From the NCBI GenBank assembly GCA_016183815.1, contig JACPDW010000027.1, forward strand, positions 1-55,223: a DNA stretch of 55,223 nucleotides, given 5' to 3'. The translations under genes were made by a program, and so were the position numbers. Within the stretch, counting starts at the first letter, position 1. Each line of letters opens with the position of its first letter. Shown one piece after another: positions 44,882-53,566 of the stretch. The notes under the pieces are model-generated. The model was not told the DNA's origin and searched no databases. It saw only the letters and a program-made list of their open reading frames with translations. This DNA comes from Flavobacteriia bacterium (lineage in GTDB: Bacteria > Bacteroidota > Bacteroidia > Flavobacteriales_D > Crocinitomicaceae).

Positions 44882-46138
44882 GTGAAATTCTTTAAAAATT
44901 CATATTATCTTTTAGCATGCTGTTTTTTATTCCCTTTTTATTATTTTTCAAAATCTATACCAGTTTGTAAGGATTGTACTGTAAAAAAGATTGAAACAGC
45001 ACTTTCATTAGCCAAAAATGGTGATGTGCTTGAATTATTTAACGAAAAATACTCTGAATTTAACCTTAAAATTGATAAAAAAATAACTCTAAAAGGTAAA
45101 AAAAATTCCATTATTGATGTAAAAGGCAAAGGAAATGGAATTTTAATTTATTCCGATGATGTACAGATTAATACCTTACAAATCAACAATGTAAAAACAA
45201 GTTATACCGACGATTTGGCGGGTATAAAACTGAAAAATGTAAACAATTGCACTGTAAAAAATGTTACTCTAAACAACACTTTTTTTGGAATTTATTTGTC
45301 CAAATCAAACAATTGTAAATTGATAAACAATGTCTTAAAAGCTGTTGCAAAAAAAGAATCTTCTTCAGGAAACGGAATACATTTGTGGTATTGTAATCAA
45401 ATGATTATCAAGGGAAATAAAATTTCAGGTCACCGTGATGGCATTTATTTGGAATTTGTGAAAAACAGCAAAATATTCAATAATCTTAGCAAAAAACAAA
45501 TACGTTACGGCTTACATTTTATGTTTTCAAGTAATAATCATTATCAAAACAATCGATTTATCAACAACGGAGCGGGTGTGGCGGTAATGTATTCTAAAAA
45601 CATACGAATGAACAACAATGTTTTTTCAGAAAATTGGAGTAAAATTTCCAATGGATTATTGTTGAAAGACATTACAGACAGTAAAATCTATAAAAACTAT
45701 TTCAAAAAAAACACGATGGGTATTTTAGCCGAAGGTTGTAATCGAATGTTGATTAAAAACAATGATTTTATTGAAAATGGATGGGCAATTAAAATCCTTG
45801 GAAATTGCTATAATAATAGGATTATTTATAATAATTTTATGTCGAATACTTTTGAGATTGTAACAAATTCAAGTACAAACAATAATCTTTTTGAATATAA
45901 TTTTTGGAATCAATACAGTGGTTACGATATTAATAAAGATGGGATTGGAGATGTGCCCCATAGTCCAATCACTTTATTTTGTTTTTTGAATGAAAAAATT
46001 CCCGAAAGCATGGTGTTGTTGAGAAGTAATTTTGTCGATTTACTCAATTTAACGGAAAAAATCACTCCCGTTTTAACTCCTGAATCATTCAAAGATTTTA
46101 AACCCCGCATGAAAAAAATTCAATGGTACAATTCGTAG
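44882..46138 (+). CDS. nosD: NosD-like periplasmic beta-helix protein
   Basis: A 418-residue protein starting at GTG, with a signal peptide (KFFKNSYYLLACCFLFPFYYFSKS) and a right-handed parallel beta-helix of about twelve turns (NNCTVKNVTLNNTFFGIYLSK, NQMIIKGNKISGHRDGIYLEF, NNHYQNNRFINNGAGVAVMYSK). NosD works with the NosFY ABC complex to deliver copper to nitrous oxide reductase NosZ in the periplasm. Its end overlaps nosF by 16 bases, so the operon is tightly coupled. Confidence 0.88.
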   Translation: MKFFKNSYYLLACCFLFPFYYFSKSIPVCKDCTVKKIETALSLAKNGDVLELFNEKYSEFNLKIDKKITLKGKKNSIIDVKGKGNGILIYSDDVQINTLQINNVKTSYTDDLAGIKLKNVNNCTVKNVTLNNTFFGIYLSKSNNCKLINNVLKAVAKKESSSGNGIHLWYCNQMIIKGNKISGHRDGIYLEFVKNSKIFNNLSKKQIRYGLHFMFSSNNHYQNNRFINNGAGVAVMYSKNIRMNNNVFSENWSKISNGLLLKDITDSKIYKNYFKKNTMGILAEGCNRMLIKNNDFIENGWAIKILGNCYNNRIIYNNFMSNTFEIVTNSSTNNNLFEYNFWNQYSGYDINKDGIGDVPHSPITLFCFLNEKIPESMVLLRSNFVDLLNLTEKITPVLTPESFKDFKPRMKKIQWYNS

Positions 46139-46845
46139 ATTTACAGAAGAAATTTGGAAAATTAGAAGTTTTAAAAGGAATTTCTGAAGAAATAATGGAA
46201 GGAGAATGTGTAGCTGTTTTAGGTCCAAATGGCAGTGGAAAATCAACCTTGATAAAAACTTTATTGGGTTTGGTTTTACCCGACAAAGGCGATATTCTCA
46301 TTGAAGGTAAAAGCATTTTAAAACAACATCTTTATAGAAATGAAATTGGTTATCTTCCTCAAATTGCTCAGTTTCCTGAAAACATGAAGGTTAAAGAATT
46401 AATTCGTATGATTACATTAATGCGTGAAAAACCTTCCAATGAAAACGATTTAATTGATTATTTTGGTGTGTCTTCCTTTTTAGATAACACGTTGAGAAGT
46501 TTATCGGGAGGTACGAAACAAAAAATTAATGCCATTTTAGCTTTGATGTTTGATTGCAAAATATATGTTTATGATGAACCAACAGTTGGTTTGGATCCAA
46601 TTTCGAGAGTATTGTTTAAAAATTACGTTCAGCAGCAAAAAAAAGATAAAAAAACAATTCTTTTAACCACACATTTAATTAATGAAGTGGAAGAATTGGC
46701 AGATAGAATTTTATTTATTTTAGATGGTAAAATTTATTATAATCGTTCTGTAAAAGAATTAATTTCAGAACACAACGAAACATCTCTTGAAAATGCAATG
46801 GTAAAAATGTTGGAAAATCATTCAAAAAATAAAGCACATGTTTAA
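46123..46845 (+). CDS. nosF: NosF-like ABC transporter ATPase
   Basis: A 240-residue ATPase with Walker A GPNGSGKST (about 33-41), Q-loop, signature LSGGTKQK (about 126-133), Walker B IYVYDEPTVGLDP and H-loop LLTTHL. It would power NosY to move the NosD-bound copper cargo, as shown for Pseudomonas NosDFY. Overlaps nosD by 16 bases and nosY by 8. Confidence 0.9.
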   Translation: MVQFVDLQKKFGKLEVLKGISEEIMEGECVAVLGPNGSGKSTLIKTLLGLVLPDKGDILIEGKSILKQHLYRNEIGYLPQIAQFPENMKVKELIRMITLMREKPSNENDLIDYFGVSSFLDNTLRSLSGGTKQKINAILALMFDCKIYVYDEPTVGLDPISRVLFKNYVQQQKKDKKTILLTTHLINEVEELADRILFILDGKIYYNRSVKELISEHNETSLENAMVKMLENHSKNKAHV

Positions 46846-47620
46846 AATAATTCGTTATAGTTTTCTCGATATCTTGAAAAGTAAATTAATGCTTATTTAT
46901 ACAGCATTTTTTCTTTTAATTGGTTTTGGTTTATTGAATTTTTCTAGTGATTTACATAAAGCAATCATCAGTATGATGAACATACTTTTACTATTAGTGC
47001 CTTTAATCAGTACTGTTTTTGGAGTAATGTATTTTTATAATAGTAGAGAGTTTGTTGAGTTGTTAATGTGTCAACCTATTGAAAGAAAAGATGTCTTTTT
47101 AGGACTATATTTTGGTGTAAGTTTATCTTTATCAATCAGTTTGTTTGTAGGCACATTGATTCCATTTATGTTTTACGGTCTAAGTGTTTCTGGACAAATA
47201 TTCCAATTTTTCAATTTAATGTTAATAGGTGTTTTACTTACATTTATTTTCAGTATTTTATCATTTTTAATTTCAGTGTATAACAAAGATAAGATCAAAG
47301 GATTTGGCTATGCTATTTTGCTATTACTTTATTTATCTGTTATTTATGATGGAATGATGTTGATGGTTTTTGTCAGTTTTAGTGATTATCCTTTGGAAAA
47401 TGTTGCTTTGGCTTTAAGCATTTTGAATCCTATTGATTTAGGAAGAATTGCTATTGTCCTTAAATTAGATGTTGCGGCCTTAATGGGATATACAGGTGCT
47501 GTTTTTAATGCCTTTTTAGGATCAATGAATGGGATTTTACTTTCCATTGGATCTATGGCCTTATGGTTTTTTGTGCCATTGTTTTTTTATGTAAAGAAAA
47601 TCAATAAAAGAGATTTTTAG
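46838..47620 (+). CDS. nosY: NosY-like ABC transporter permease
   Basis: A 260-residue membrane protein with six spans (for example IYTAFFLLIGFGLLNF, LLLLVPLISTVFGVMYFYNS, YAILLLLYLSVIYDGMMLMVF) and the conserved REFVELLMCQPIERKDVFLG region. It forms the channel half of NosDFY. Neither nosZ nor nosL follows; the next gene is a secreted protein of unknown family 106 bases on. Confidence 0.88.
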   Translation: MFKIIRYSFLDILKSKLMLIYTAFFLLIGFGLLNFSSDLHKAIISMMNILLLLVPLISTVFGVMYFYNSREFVELLMCQPIERKDVFLGLYFGVSLSLSISLFVGTLIPFMFYGLSVSGQIFQFFNLMLIGVLLTFIFSILSFLISVYNKDKIKGFGYAILLLLYLSVIYDGMMLMVFVSFSDYPLENVALALSILNPIDLGRIAIVLKLDVAALMGYTGAVFNAFLGSMNGILLSIGSMALWFFVPLFFYVKKINKRDF

Positions 47621-47726
47621 ATCGCATTTTGTGAGTTGAGATTTGTGTACTTCAGATTTTCGTTTTAAAAAGATTTAATTTTGGCATAACTTTTGTTTAA
47701 TTTTGTATAGTCTAAAAAATAAAATT

Positions 47727-48542
47727 ATGAAAAAAACAAGTTTACTAATATCTTTATTTATTTTGTTTATCACCTCATTTGTGTATTCTCAAAATTATAA
47801 GAAAGTCTTTTTTAAAGATTTAAATAAATCAACAGACGAATATGATTTAAGTATTGTTGATCAGCTTGCAAATGATAAAGAATTAAAATTTAAAATAAAA
47901 ATAACCAATAAAACAAAAGATATTTTATTGATTAAACCAAGTCAAATTTCCATAATAATAAATGATAAAGAGTATAAAAATTCAGAAAAAGATTTTTTTA
48001 TTGACCCTTTTGAGTCTAAATCTAGGGTTATAAATTATGTTGGAATGGGATTTTTATCAACGCGAGAATTTAGTATAAAAGTAGAAGGCATTTACGTTTT
48101 ACCTATATTTGAAAAAACAATTTCAGTAAATGAACTTGCTTTACCTCCTGCACAAAACGAATTTAAAGCGGGTGATTTTTTGTGTACCATTATTCAAATT
48201 AAAAAACAATCTGACGAAACAAACATTAAATTTAAATGTAGATATGAAGGATCTGATTATGGAGTGATTAGTATCAATAAACCTTCTGTTTTAATGCCAG
48301 ATGGAAATAAATATGCAACGGCAAAAACTAAAGAAAACAATTTAGTACTTAAAAAAGGAGAAGAAGAAAATTTTTCTGTTGTTTGGAAAAAAATGCCTGG
48401 TGGTTCAAAAATGGATATGCAAAAAGTACCAATGACTATTTTTTGGAATGAAACCTTTTCTATAAGTAAAGCCAAAAAGATATCAAATTTTGAAGAAAAA
48501 AGTTCATGGGATGAACAGTTGACTTTCGAAAAAGGAAGATAA
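47727..48542 (+). CDS. Secreted protein of unknown function
   Basis: A 271-residue exported protein with signal peptide MKKTSLLISLFILFITSFVYSQ and beta-rich body (LKFKIKITNKTKDILLIKPSQ, REFSIKVEGIYVLPIFEKT, GEEENFSVVWKKMPGGSKMDM). The two immunoglobulin-like halves suggest a binding or structural role. The ATG at 47727 is chosen because it begins the signal peptide. It has its own gap after nosY and is closed by a strong terminator, so it is probably a separate unit. Confidence 0.65.
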   Translation: MKKTSLLISLFILFITSFVYSQNYKKVFFKDLNKSTDEYDLSIVDQLANDKELKFKIKITNKTKDILLIKPSQISIIINDKEYKNSEKDFFIDPFESKSRVINYVGMGFLSTREFSIKVEGIYVLPIFEKTISVNELALPPAQNEFKAGDFLCTIIQIKKQSDETNIKFKCRYEGSDYGVISINKPSVLMPDGNKYATAKTKENNLVLKKGEEENFSVVWKKMPGGSKMDMQKVPMTIFWNETFSISKAKKISNFEEKSSWDEQLTFEKGR

Positions 48543-48550
48543 ATTGATAA

Positions 48551-48580
48551 AAAATCCTGCTTTCGAGCAGGATTTTTTTT
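48551..48580 (+). terminator. Strong intrinsic terminator with TTCG tetraloop
   Basis: An 11-bp perfect stem (AAAATCCTGCT / AGCAGGATTTT) closed by TTCG at 48562-48565 and followed by a run of eight T. It ends the transcription unit of the gene at 47727; the next gene starts 85 bases on with its own promoter. Confidence 0.92.
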
Positions 48581-48641
48581 GCAAATATTTTTTTCATTGT
48601 TAATACTATTCTTAGATGTAGGATAAATCATTAAATGATAT

Positions 48642-48649
48642 TAAATTTG
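48642..48649 (+). promoter_or_regulatory. Ferritin promoter motif TAAATTTG
   Basis: A full TAnnTTTG match 15 bases before the ferritin ATG; it likely also drives the cyclase gene that follows. Confidence 0.55.
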
Positions 48650-48664
48650 TAAAAAAATATCCAT

Positions 48665-49177
48665 ATGAATAAGAAAATAGAAAAAGCAATCAATGAACAA
48701 ATATTAAAAGAAAATTTTTCATCACAATTTTATTTGTCAATGGCCTCGTGGGCAGAAAATCAAGGACTTTCAGGTACAGCAAAATTTTTATATGCTCATT
48801 CAGATGAAGAGAGAATGCACATGTTGAAATTTGTAAAATTTGTAAATGAAAGGGGAGGAGTGGCACAAATTTCTGGGATTGAACAACCGCCACATAAATT
48901 CAAAAGTTTAAATCATGTTTTTGAATCTTTATTAGAACATGAATTAATGGTTACTCAAAGCATAAACGAAATTGTTGATATTTGTTTAAAAGAAAAGGAT
49001 TTTTCAACCCATAATTTTTTACAATGGTTTGTAAATGAACAATTAGAGGAAGAAGCTTTAGCAAGAAATATTTTAGATAAATTAAAATTAATTGGAGAAG
49101 ATAAAAGTGGTTTATATATGTTTGATAAAGACATTGAAACTCTAATTTCTGCTCCAAAAACTACAGAAAATGTGTAG
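48665..49177 (+). CDS. ftnA: Bacterial non-haem ferritin
   Basis: A 170-residue ferritin of full length. Ferroxidase ligands are in place: the first Glu in ILKENFSSQFYLSMASW (E16), ExxH in HSDEERMHMLKF, and the Glu residues of NEQLEEEALARNIL. It stores iron in a 24-mer cage. Only 13 bases separate its stop from the cyclase gene, so both are probably on one message. Confidence 0.95.
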   Translation: MNKKIEKAINEQILKENFSSQFYLSMASWAENQGLSGTAKFLYAHSDEERMHMLKFVKFVNERGGVAQISGIEQPPHKFKSLNHVFESLLEHELMVTQSINEIVDICLKEKDFSTHNFLQWFVNEQLEEEALARNILDKLKLIGEDKSGLYMFDKDIETLISAPKTTENV

Positions 49178-49190
49178 TGTTCAATAGAAT

Positions 49191-52100
49191 ATGAATATAT
49201 TTAATTTATTAATATATATTTTGTTAAAACGAAGCATTTTTTTACTTCTACTGTTTTTTTCTTTTTTTTCTTTTTCACAAAGCTCGTATCGATTTAGAAA
49301 TTATTCTATTTCAGATGGACTCTCACAAAGTTATGTATCTACGATCATTCAAGATAAATATGGTCAATTGTGGTTTGGGACACAAGATGGTTTAAATAAG
49401 TTTGACGGTTCAAGTTTTGAAAATTTTTCTTCAGATAATACTATAGGAATTGATAATTCTTATATTAGAACCTCAATCAAAGCTAAAAATGAAAATTTAT
49501 GGTTTGGGACAGCCGATGGTTTGTTGTGTTATCAACCTAAAATAGAAAAATTTGAATCATATCATCTAAAACAAAATATAGCTCTTCAAATTGAAAGCAT
49601 AAGCATTGAAAATAATGACATACTTTGGGTTGGTACTAGTTCAAATGGAATCTTTCAATTTTATATTAAAGAAAAAAAATTTAAAAAATTACAAACCAAA
49701 CTTCCTTCAGAAAAAATTGTCTTTTTGCGTTACGTTTCAAATAAAAAACTTTTAGTTAGTACCGAAGATAAAGGTATGTTTTTATTGCATTTAGAATCAG
49801 GCAAAGCTGAAGAAATTGCAGTAATTGGGAAAAAAAAATCTTTTGTTAGAGTTAATACACTGATTGAAATCAAACAAAATAATTATATTTTAGGAACTAA
49901 TCAGGGTTTATATGAATTTAGTCTAAACACAAAAAAATCTATTCCATTATATCAAAAACTCGATAACGAATACGGTGAAGTAGATGTCAGTGATTTATTT
50001 TTAGAGGACAATAAAAATCTTTTTGTGGCTAGCAAATCTCATGGGTTGTTTTCTATTCAAAAAGAGGAAAATGTGCTAAAGATTGAACAAAATACACACG
50101 ATATTTTTCAAAAAAATGCTTTATTATATAATTCACTAAATAAAATCTATAAAGATAAAAACAACACTTTTTGGCTTGCGAGTCAAAGAGGAATAAGTTC
50201 TTTTGACCCTCACAGTAAAGGATTTTTAAGTGTATCACCTAGTGGTAATTTAAGCAAAGGTATTCCTTCGCCCAATGTTTGGTGTTTTGCTGAAGATAAA
50301 TCAGCTCAATTTTTATATGTCGGAACGGACAACGCGATTTCTAGAATGAATAGAAAAAATGGAAAATTTGAAGCTTTTTTTAGGAACAAATTAAATACTA
50401 CAGAAAATTCTGAATCGTCTATTTTATGCCTTTATGTAATTCATTCTAACTATTTATTAGTTGGCACCACAGAAGGGTTATATGAGTTGGAAATTCAATC
50501 AGCAAATCAATATAGTTATAACAAATTGAATTATAAAGGAATTATTGATCCTTCCAATTTTGATAGAACTTATAAAATCTTCCATTGGAAAAATAATCTT
50601 TATTTTATTGCAACAAAAGGAGGAGTTTTACTATACGATTTCAATAAAAAACAGTTTAGGGCTTTTGAACACGACAGAAAAAATCCTAATAACACGATAT
50701 CACCTGGGTTATGCAAGTTTATTTTTAAAGACATTAAAGGTAAAATATGGTTCACTACAACAACAGGTGGTTTGAATTATCTTGTTGAAAATGAAGAAGA
50801 ACTAAAAATTGTCCCTTCTCAATACAATTCTATTATTGGAAAATATTCTAAAGATTATATTACAAGTATATTGCAACAAGAAAAAAATATTTTTTGGATG
50901 GGAACGATTGGTTCTGGGTTTTTAAAACTCAACTTGAATACTAGCGAGGTTAATTCTTTCACAAAAAAAGATGGATTACCAAATAATGTTGTTTACTCTA
51001 TTTTAAAAGACAAAAACAATAAATTATGGATGAGTACAAATAAAGGGATATCTCTTTTTGATCCCTCCTTTAATAAGTTTACCAATTTTTCTGAAATAGA
51101 TGGATTAGTTTCTACTGAATTTAATTTAGGTGCATCACTTCAATCTAAGAATGGTCAATTATTTTTTGGTTCAATTAATGGGTTTAATTATTTTTTCCCA
51201 CAACATTTAAACGTTCAAAAGAATAAAACTAAAGTGGTTTTTTCAAAAATAAAATTAGATGGAGACTGGATAAAACCCAATAATAAGAATTCTATTTTAA
51301 CAAGAAATATATCAGAAACCAATAGAATAGAACTTAATTACAAACAAAGAAGTTTTACGATAAAATTTATGACTATTGACATGAGTAACCCTGGGTTAAT
51401 TCAATATAAATATGAATTAGAGGGTTCTGATGAAGGAGAAATATTGTTAGGAACATCGAATTTAATTCACTTCAATTCATTACAATCAGGTGAATATGTA
51501 TTAAAAGTTTACGCTAAAGTAGGAAATGGTGATTGGAACGATGTCCCTGCTGAAATACAAATTTCTGTGGCTGCTCCATATTGGAAAACTGGTTGGTTTT
51601 GGACAATTATTCTTGTTGTAGGAGGTATTGTATTAATAATTGTAACAAGAAAAAGAATCGATGAAGAAAGAAGAGAGCAAGTTCGTCTTGAAATGAAAAT
51701 TGCTGAAAGAACAAAAGAAATTCGAGAACAAAATATCAAAATAGAAAAACAAAAACAATTGATTGAAGAGAAAAAAAATCACTTGGAGGAACAAAAACAT
51801 TTATTAGAAGTAGAAAAAGAAAAAACAGAAAAACTCTTAAGAAATATTATTCCTGAAAGCACCATGCAGGAGTTAAAAACAAAAGGAAAAGCTAGTGCAC
51901 GTGCTTATAAAACGGTATCCGTAATGTTCACCGATTTTGTAGGTTTTACAAAAATTGCGGAACGGATGAGTCCGTCAGAATTAGTAAATGAATTAGACAT
52001 CTATTTTAGAAAATTTGATGAAATTGTTGTACGAAATAATTTAGAAAAAATTAAAACAATAGGCGATGCCTATATGTGTGCAGGTGGAGTTCCTGTTCGA

Positions 52101-53132
52101 AACAATACCAATCCAGTGGATGCTTGTTTGGCAGCAATTCAGATTCAAGAAGCACTTCGAGAAATGAGAAAAGAAGCTGAAGTAACAGGTAAAGAAATTT
52201 GGGACTTACGCCTTGGAATCAATACTGGTGAGGTTACAGCAGGAGTCATCGGCTCAGAAAAACTGGCTTACGACATTTGGGGTGCTACTGTAAACCAAGC
52301 TCAAAGAATGGAGATGATGGGTGCTCCCAATTCTGTTACTATTTCTGGTCAGACTTTTTCCTATATAGAGCCCTATTTTGTTTGTATTTATAAAGGAAAA
52401 GTAAAAACAAAAAGTAAAGGTTTGATGGATATGTACACTGTTGAAGGTATCAAACCAGAACTTTCAATAGATGGAAAAGGTATTTATCCTAATGATAAAT
52501 TTGTTCAAATTTTTAATTTACATCATTTTAGTAGTATCAATTACTACAAAGCTGAACGTTATATTATGAAAATTTTGGAAAAAAAATTATCTCCAAAATT
52601 ACATTACCACTGTATTGAACATACAAAAGAAGTTTGTAAAGCAGTTGAACGTATTGCATTAATGGAAGGTGTAACCGATGAAGGTTTATTCTTATTAAAA
52701 TCTGCTGCTACATATCATGACGCTGGATTCATTGAAAGTTATGATAAAAATGAACCAGTTGGAGCTCGACTTGCAGAAGAAATTCTTCCTAAATTTGGTT
52801 ATAATCAAGAACATATTCAGCAAATTATTAAACTTATTTATGTAACACAAGTGCCTCATAATCCTACAAATAAACTTGAAGAAATTATTTGTGATGCAGA
52901 TTTAGACTACTTAGGTACCGATAATTTTCATAGCATTTCAGACAAATTAAGATTGGAATTAAGAGAACATGGTAAGATTGATAGTGACAAAAAGTGGGAT
53001 GAAATTCAAATTGACTTTTTGACAAAACACAAATATTTTACTCAAACAGCCATTAAACTTCGACAAGCTAAGAAGGAAAAACACATGGATGAAATTCGTT
53101 CTCGTTTAAATCAAAATGAATACAAAGATTAA
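49191..53132 (+). CDS. Membrane sensor: propeller, Y_Y_Y, adenylate cyclase and HD domain
   Basis: A 1313-residue protein. After a signal peptide (about 1-29) come some dozen reg_prop repeats (GQLWFGTQDGLNKFDG, ENLWFGTADGLLCY, KLWMSTNKGISLFD) forming a periplasmic double propeller to about residue 690, a Y_Y_Y domain, one membrane span (800-822) and a coiled coil to about 885. A class III cyclase follows: metal ligands D915 (FTDFVGF) and D959 (TIGDAYM), adenine-selecting K955 and D1028, transition-state N1035 and R1039, all as expected for adenylate cyclase. The C-terminus (about 1120-1313) is an HD domain with H1138-H1144 cluster and H1176-D1177 (YHDAGF). So one chain may both make and hydrolyse a nucleotide signal in reply to an external cue. 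Other reg_prop sensors end in histidine kinases or regulators. Confidence 0.88.
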   Translation: MNIFNLLIYILLKRSIFLLLLFFSFFSFSQSSYRFRNYSISDGLSQSYVSTIIQDKYGQLWFGTQDGLNKFDGSSFENFSSDNTIGIDNSYIRTSIKAKNENLWFGTADGLLCYQPKIEKFESYHLKQNIALQIESISIENNDILWVGTSSNGIFQFYIKEKKFKKLQTKLPSEKIVFLRYVSNKKLLVSTEDKGMFLLHLESGKAEEIAVIGKKKSFVRVNTLIEIKQNNYILGTNQGLYEFSLNTKKSIPLYQKLDNEYGEVDVSDLFLEDNKNLFVASKSHGLFSIQKEENVLKIEQNTHDIFQKNALLYNSLNKIYKDKNNTFWLASQRGISSFDPHSKGFLSVSPSGNLSKGIPSPNVWCFAEDKSAQFLYVGTDNAISRMNRKNGKFEAFFRNKLNTTENSESSILCLYVIHSNYLLVGTTEGLYELEIQSANQYSYNKLNYKGIIDPSNFDRTYKIFHWKNNLYFIATKGGVLLYDFNKKQFRAFEHDRKNPNNTISPGLCKFIFKDIKGKIWFTTTTGGLNYLVENEEELKIVPSQYNSIIGKYSKDYITSILQQEKNIFWMGTIGSGFLKLNLNTSEVNSFTKKDGLPNNVVYSILKDKNNKLWMSTNKGISLFDPSFNKFTNFSEIDGLVSTEFNLGASLQSKNGQLFFGSINGFNYFFPQHLNVQKNKTKVVFSKIKLDGDWIKPNNKNSILTRNISETNRIELNYKQRSFTIKFMTIDMSNPGLIQYKYELEGSDEGEILLGTSNLIHFNSLQSGEYVLKVYAKVGNGDWNDVPAEIQISVAAPYWKTGWFWTIILVVGGIVLIIVTRKRIDEERREQVRLEMKIAERTKEIREQNIKIEKQKQLIEEKKNHLEEQKHLLEVEKEKTEKLLRNIIPESTMQELKTKGKASARAYKTVSVMFTDFVGFTKIAERMSPSELVNELDIYFRKFDEIVVRNNLEKIKTIGDAYMCAGGVPVRNNTNPVDACLAAIQIQEALREMRKEAEVTGKEIWDLRLGINTGEVTAGVIGSEKLAYDIWGATVNQAQRMEMMGAPNSVTISGQTFSYIEPYFVCIYKGKVKTKSKGLMDMYTVEGIKPELSIDGKGIYPNDKFVQIFNLHHFSSINYYKAERYIMKILEKKLSPKLHYHCIEHTKEVCKAVERIALMEGVTDEGLFLLKSAATYHDAGFIESYDKNEPVGARLAEEILPKFGYNQEHIQQIIKLIYVTQVPHNPTNKLEEIICDADLDYLGTDNFHSISDKLRLELREHGKIDSDKKWDEIQIDFLTKHKYFTQTAIKLRQAKKEKHMDEIRSRLNQNEYKD

Positions 53133-53292
53133 TTTTCAAAACATTGTTGTTCGATAAAAAAAGTAGTTAGAAAAATACATTTATACTAGCTTCTTAATTA
53201 ATCGATATTTTAAAAAGAAAATGTAAATATTTTAGTTTTTTATTGCGATTAATACAAATATTTTATACTTTTCGCATTCAAAAACTAAAAAA

Positions 53293-53502
53293 ATGCAAAT
53301 CGCAGAATACATAAGATCACTTCAAAGCTATGAAATTTATGGCTTTTCGTACGATGATGTACTTGCAAATTGCGTTGCTCCTGAAACTGAGAGAATATTT
53401 AAAACTCTCTACAAAAAATATGACAAAGACAAAGTTTTAGAGAGAATTGAAAAGGGGCATTTATTGGTCTGCTCTTATAAGTTGATATTCAATAATTTTT
53501 GA
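53293..53502 (+). CDS. Small protein of unknown function
   Basis: A 69-residue protein (MQIAEYIRSLQSYEIYGFSYDDV ..., mostly helical) with no signal peptide. A TATACTTTTC stretch 18 bases before the ATG is one base off the promoter consensus. The start IRSLQSYEIYGFSYDDVLAN resembles the first part of nucleotidyltransferase- or antitoxin-linked proteins, without firm match; it could be a 5' remnant of a longer gene. Located next to an interrupted regulator. Confidence 0.4.
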   Translation: MQIAEYIRSLQSYEIYGFSYDDVLANCVAPETERIFKTLYKKYDKDKVLERIEKGHLLVCSYKLIFNNF

Positions 53503-53566
53503 TTATGCCAATAAGTTTTCCTTAAAAACCGAATAATGTTATTTACAACATAAAAAAAATTAATTC

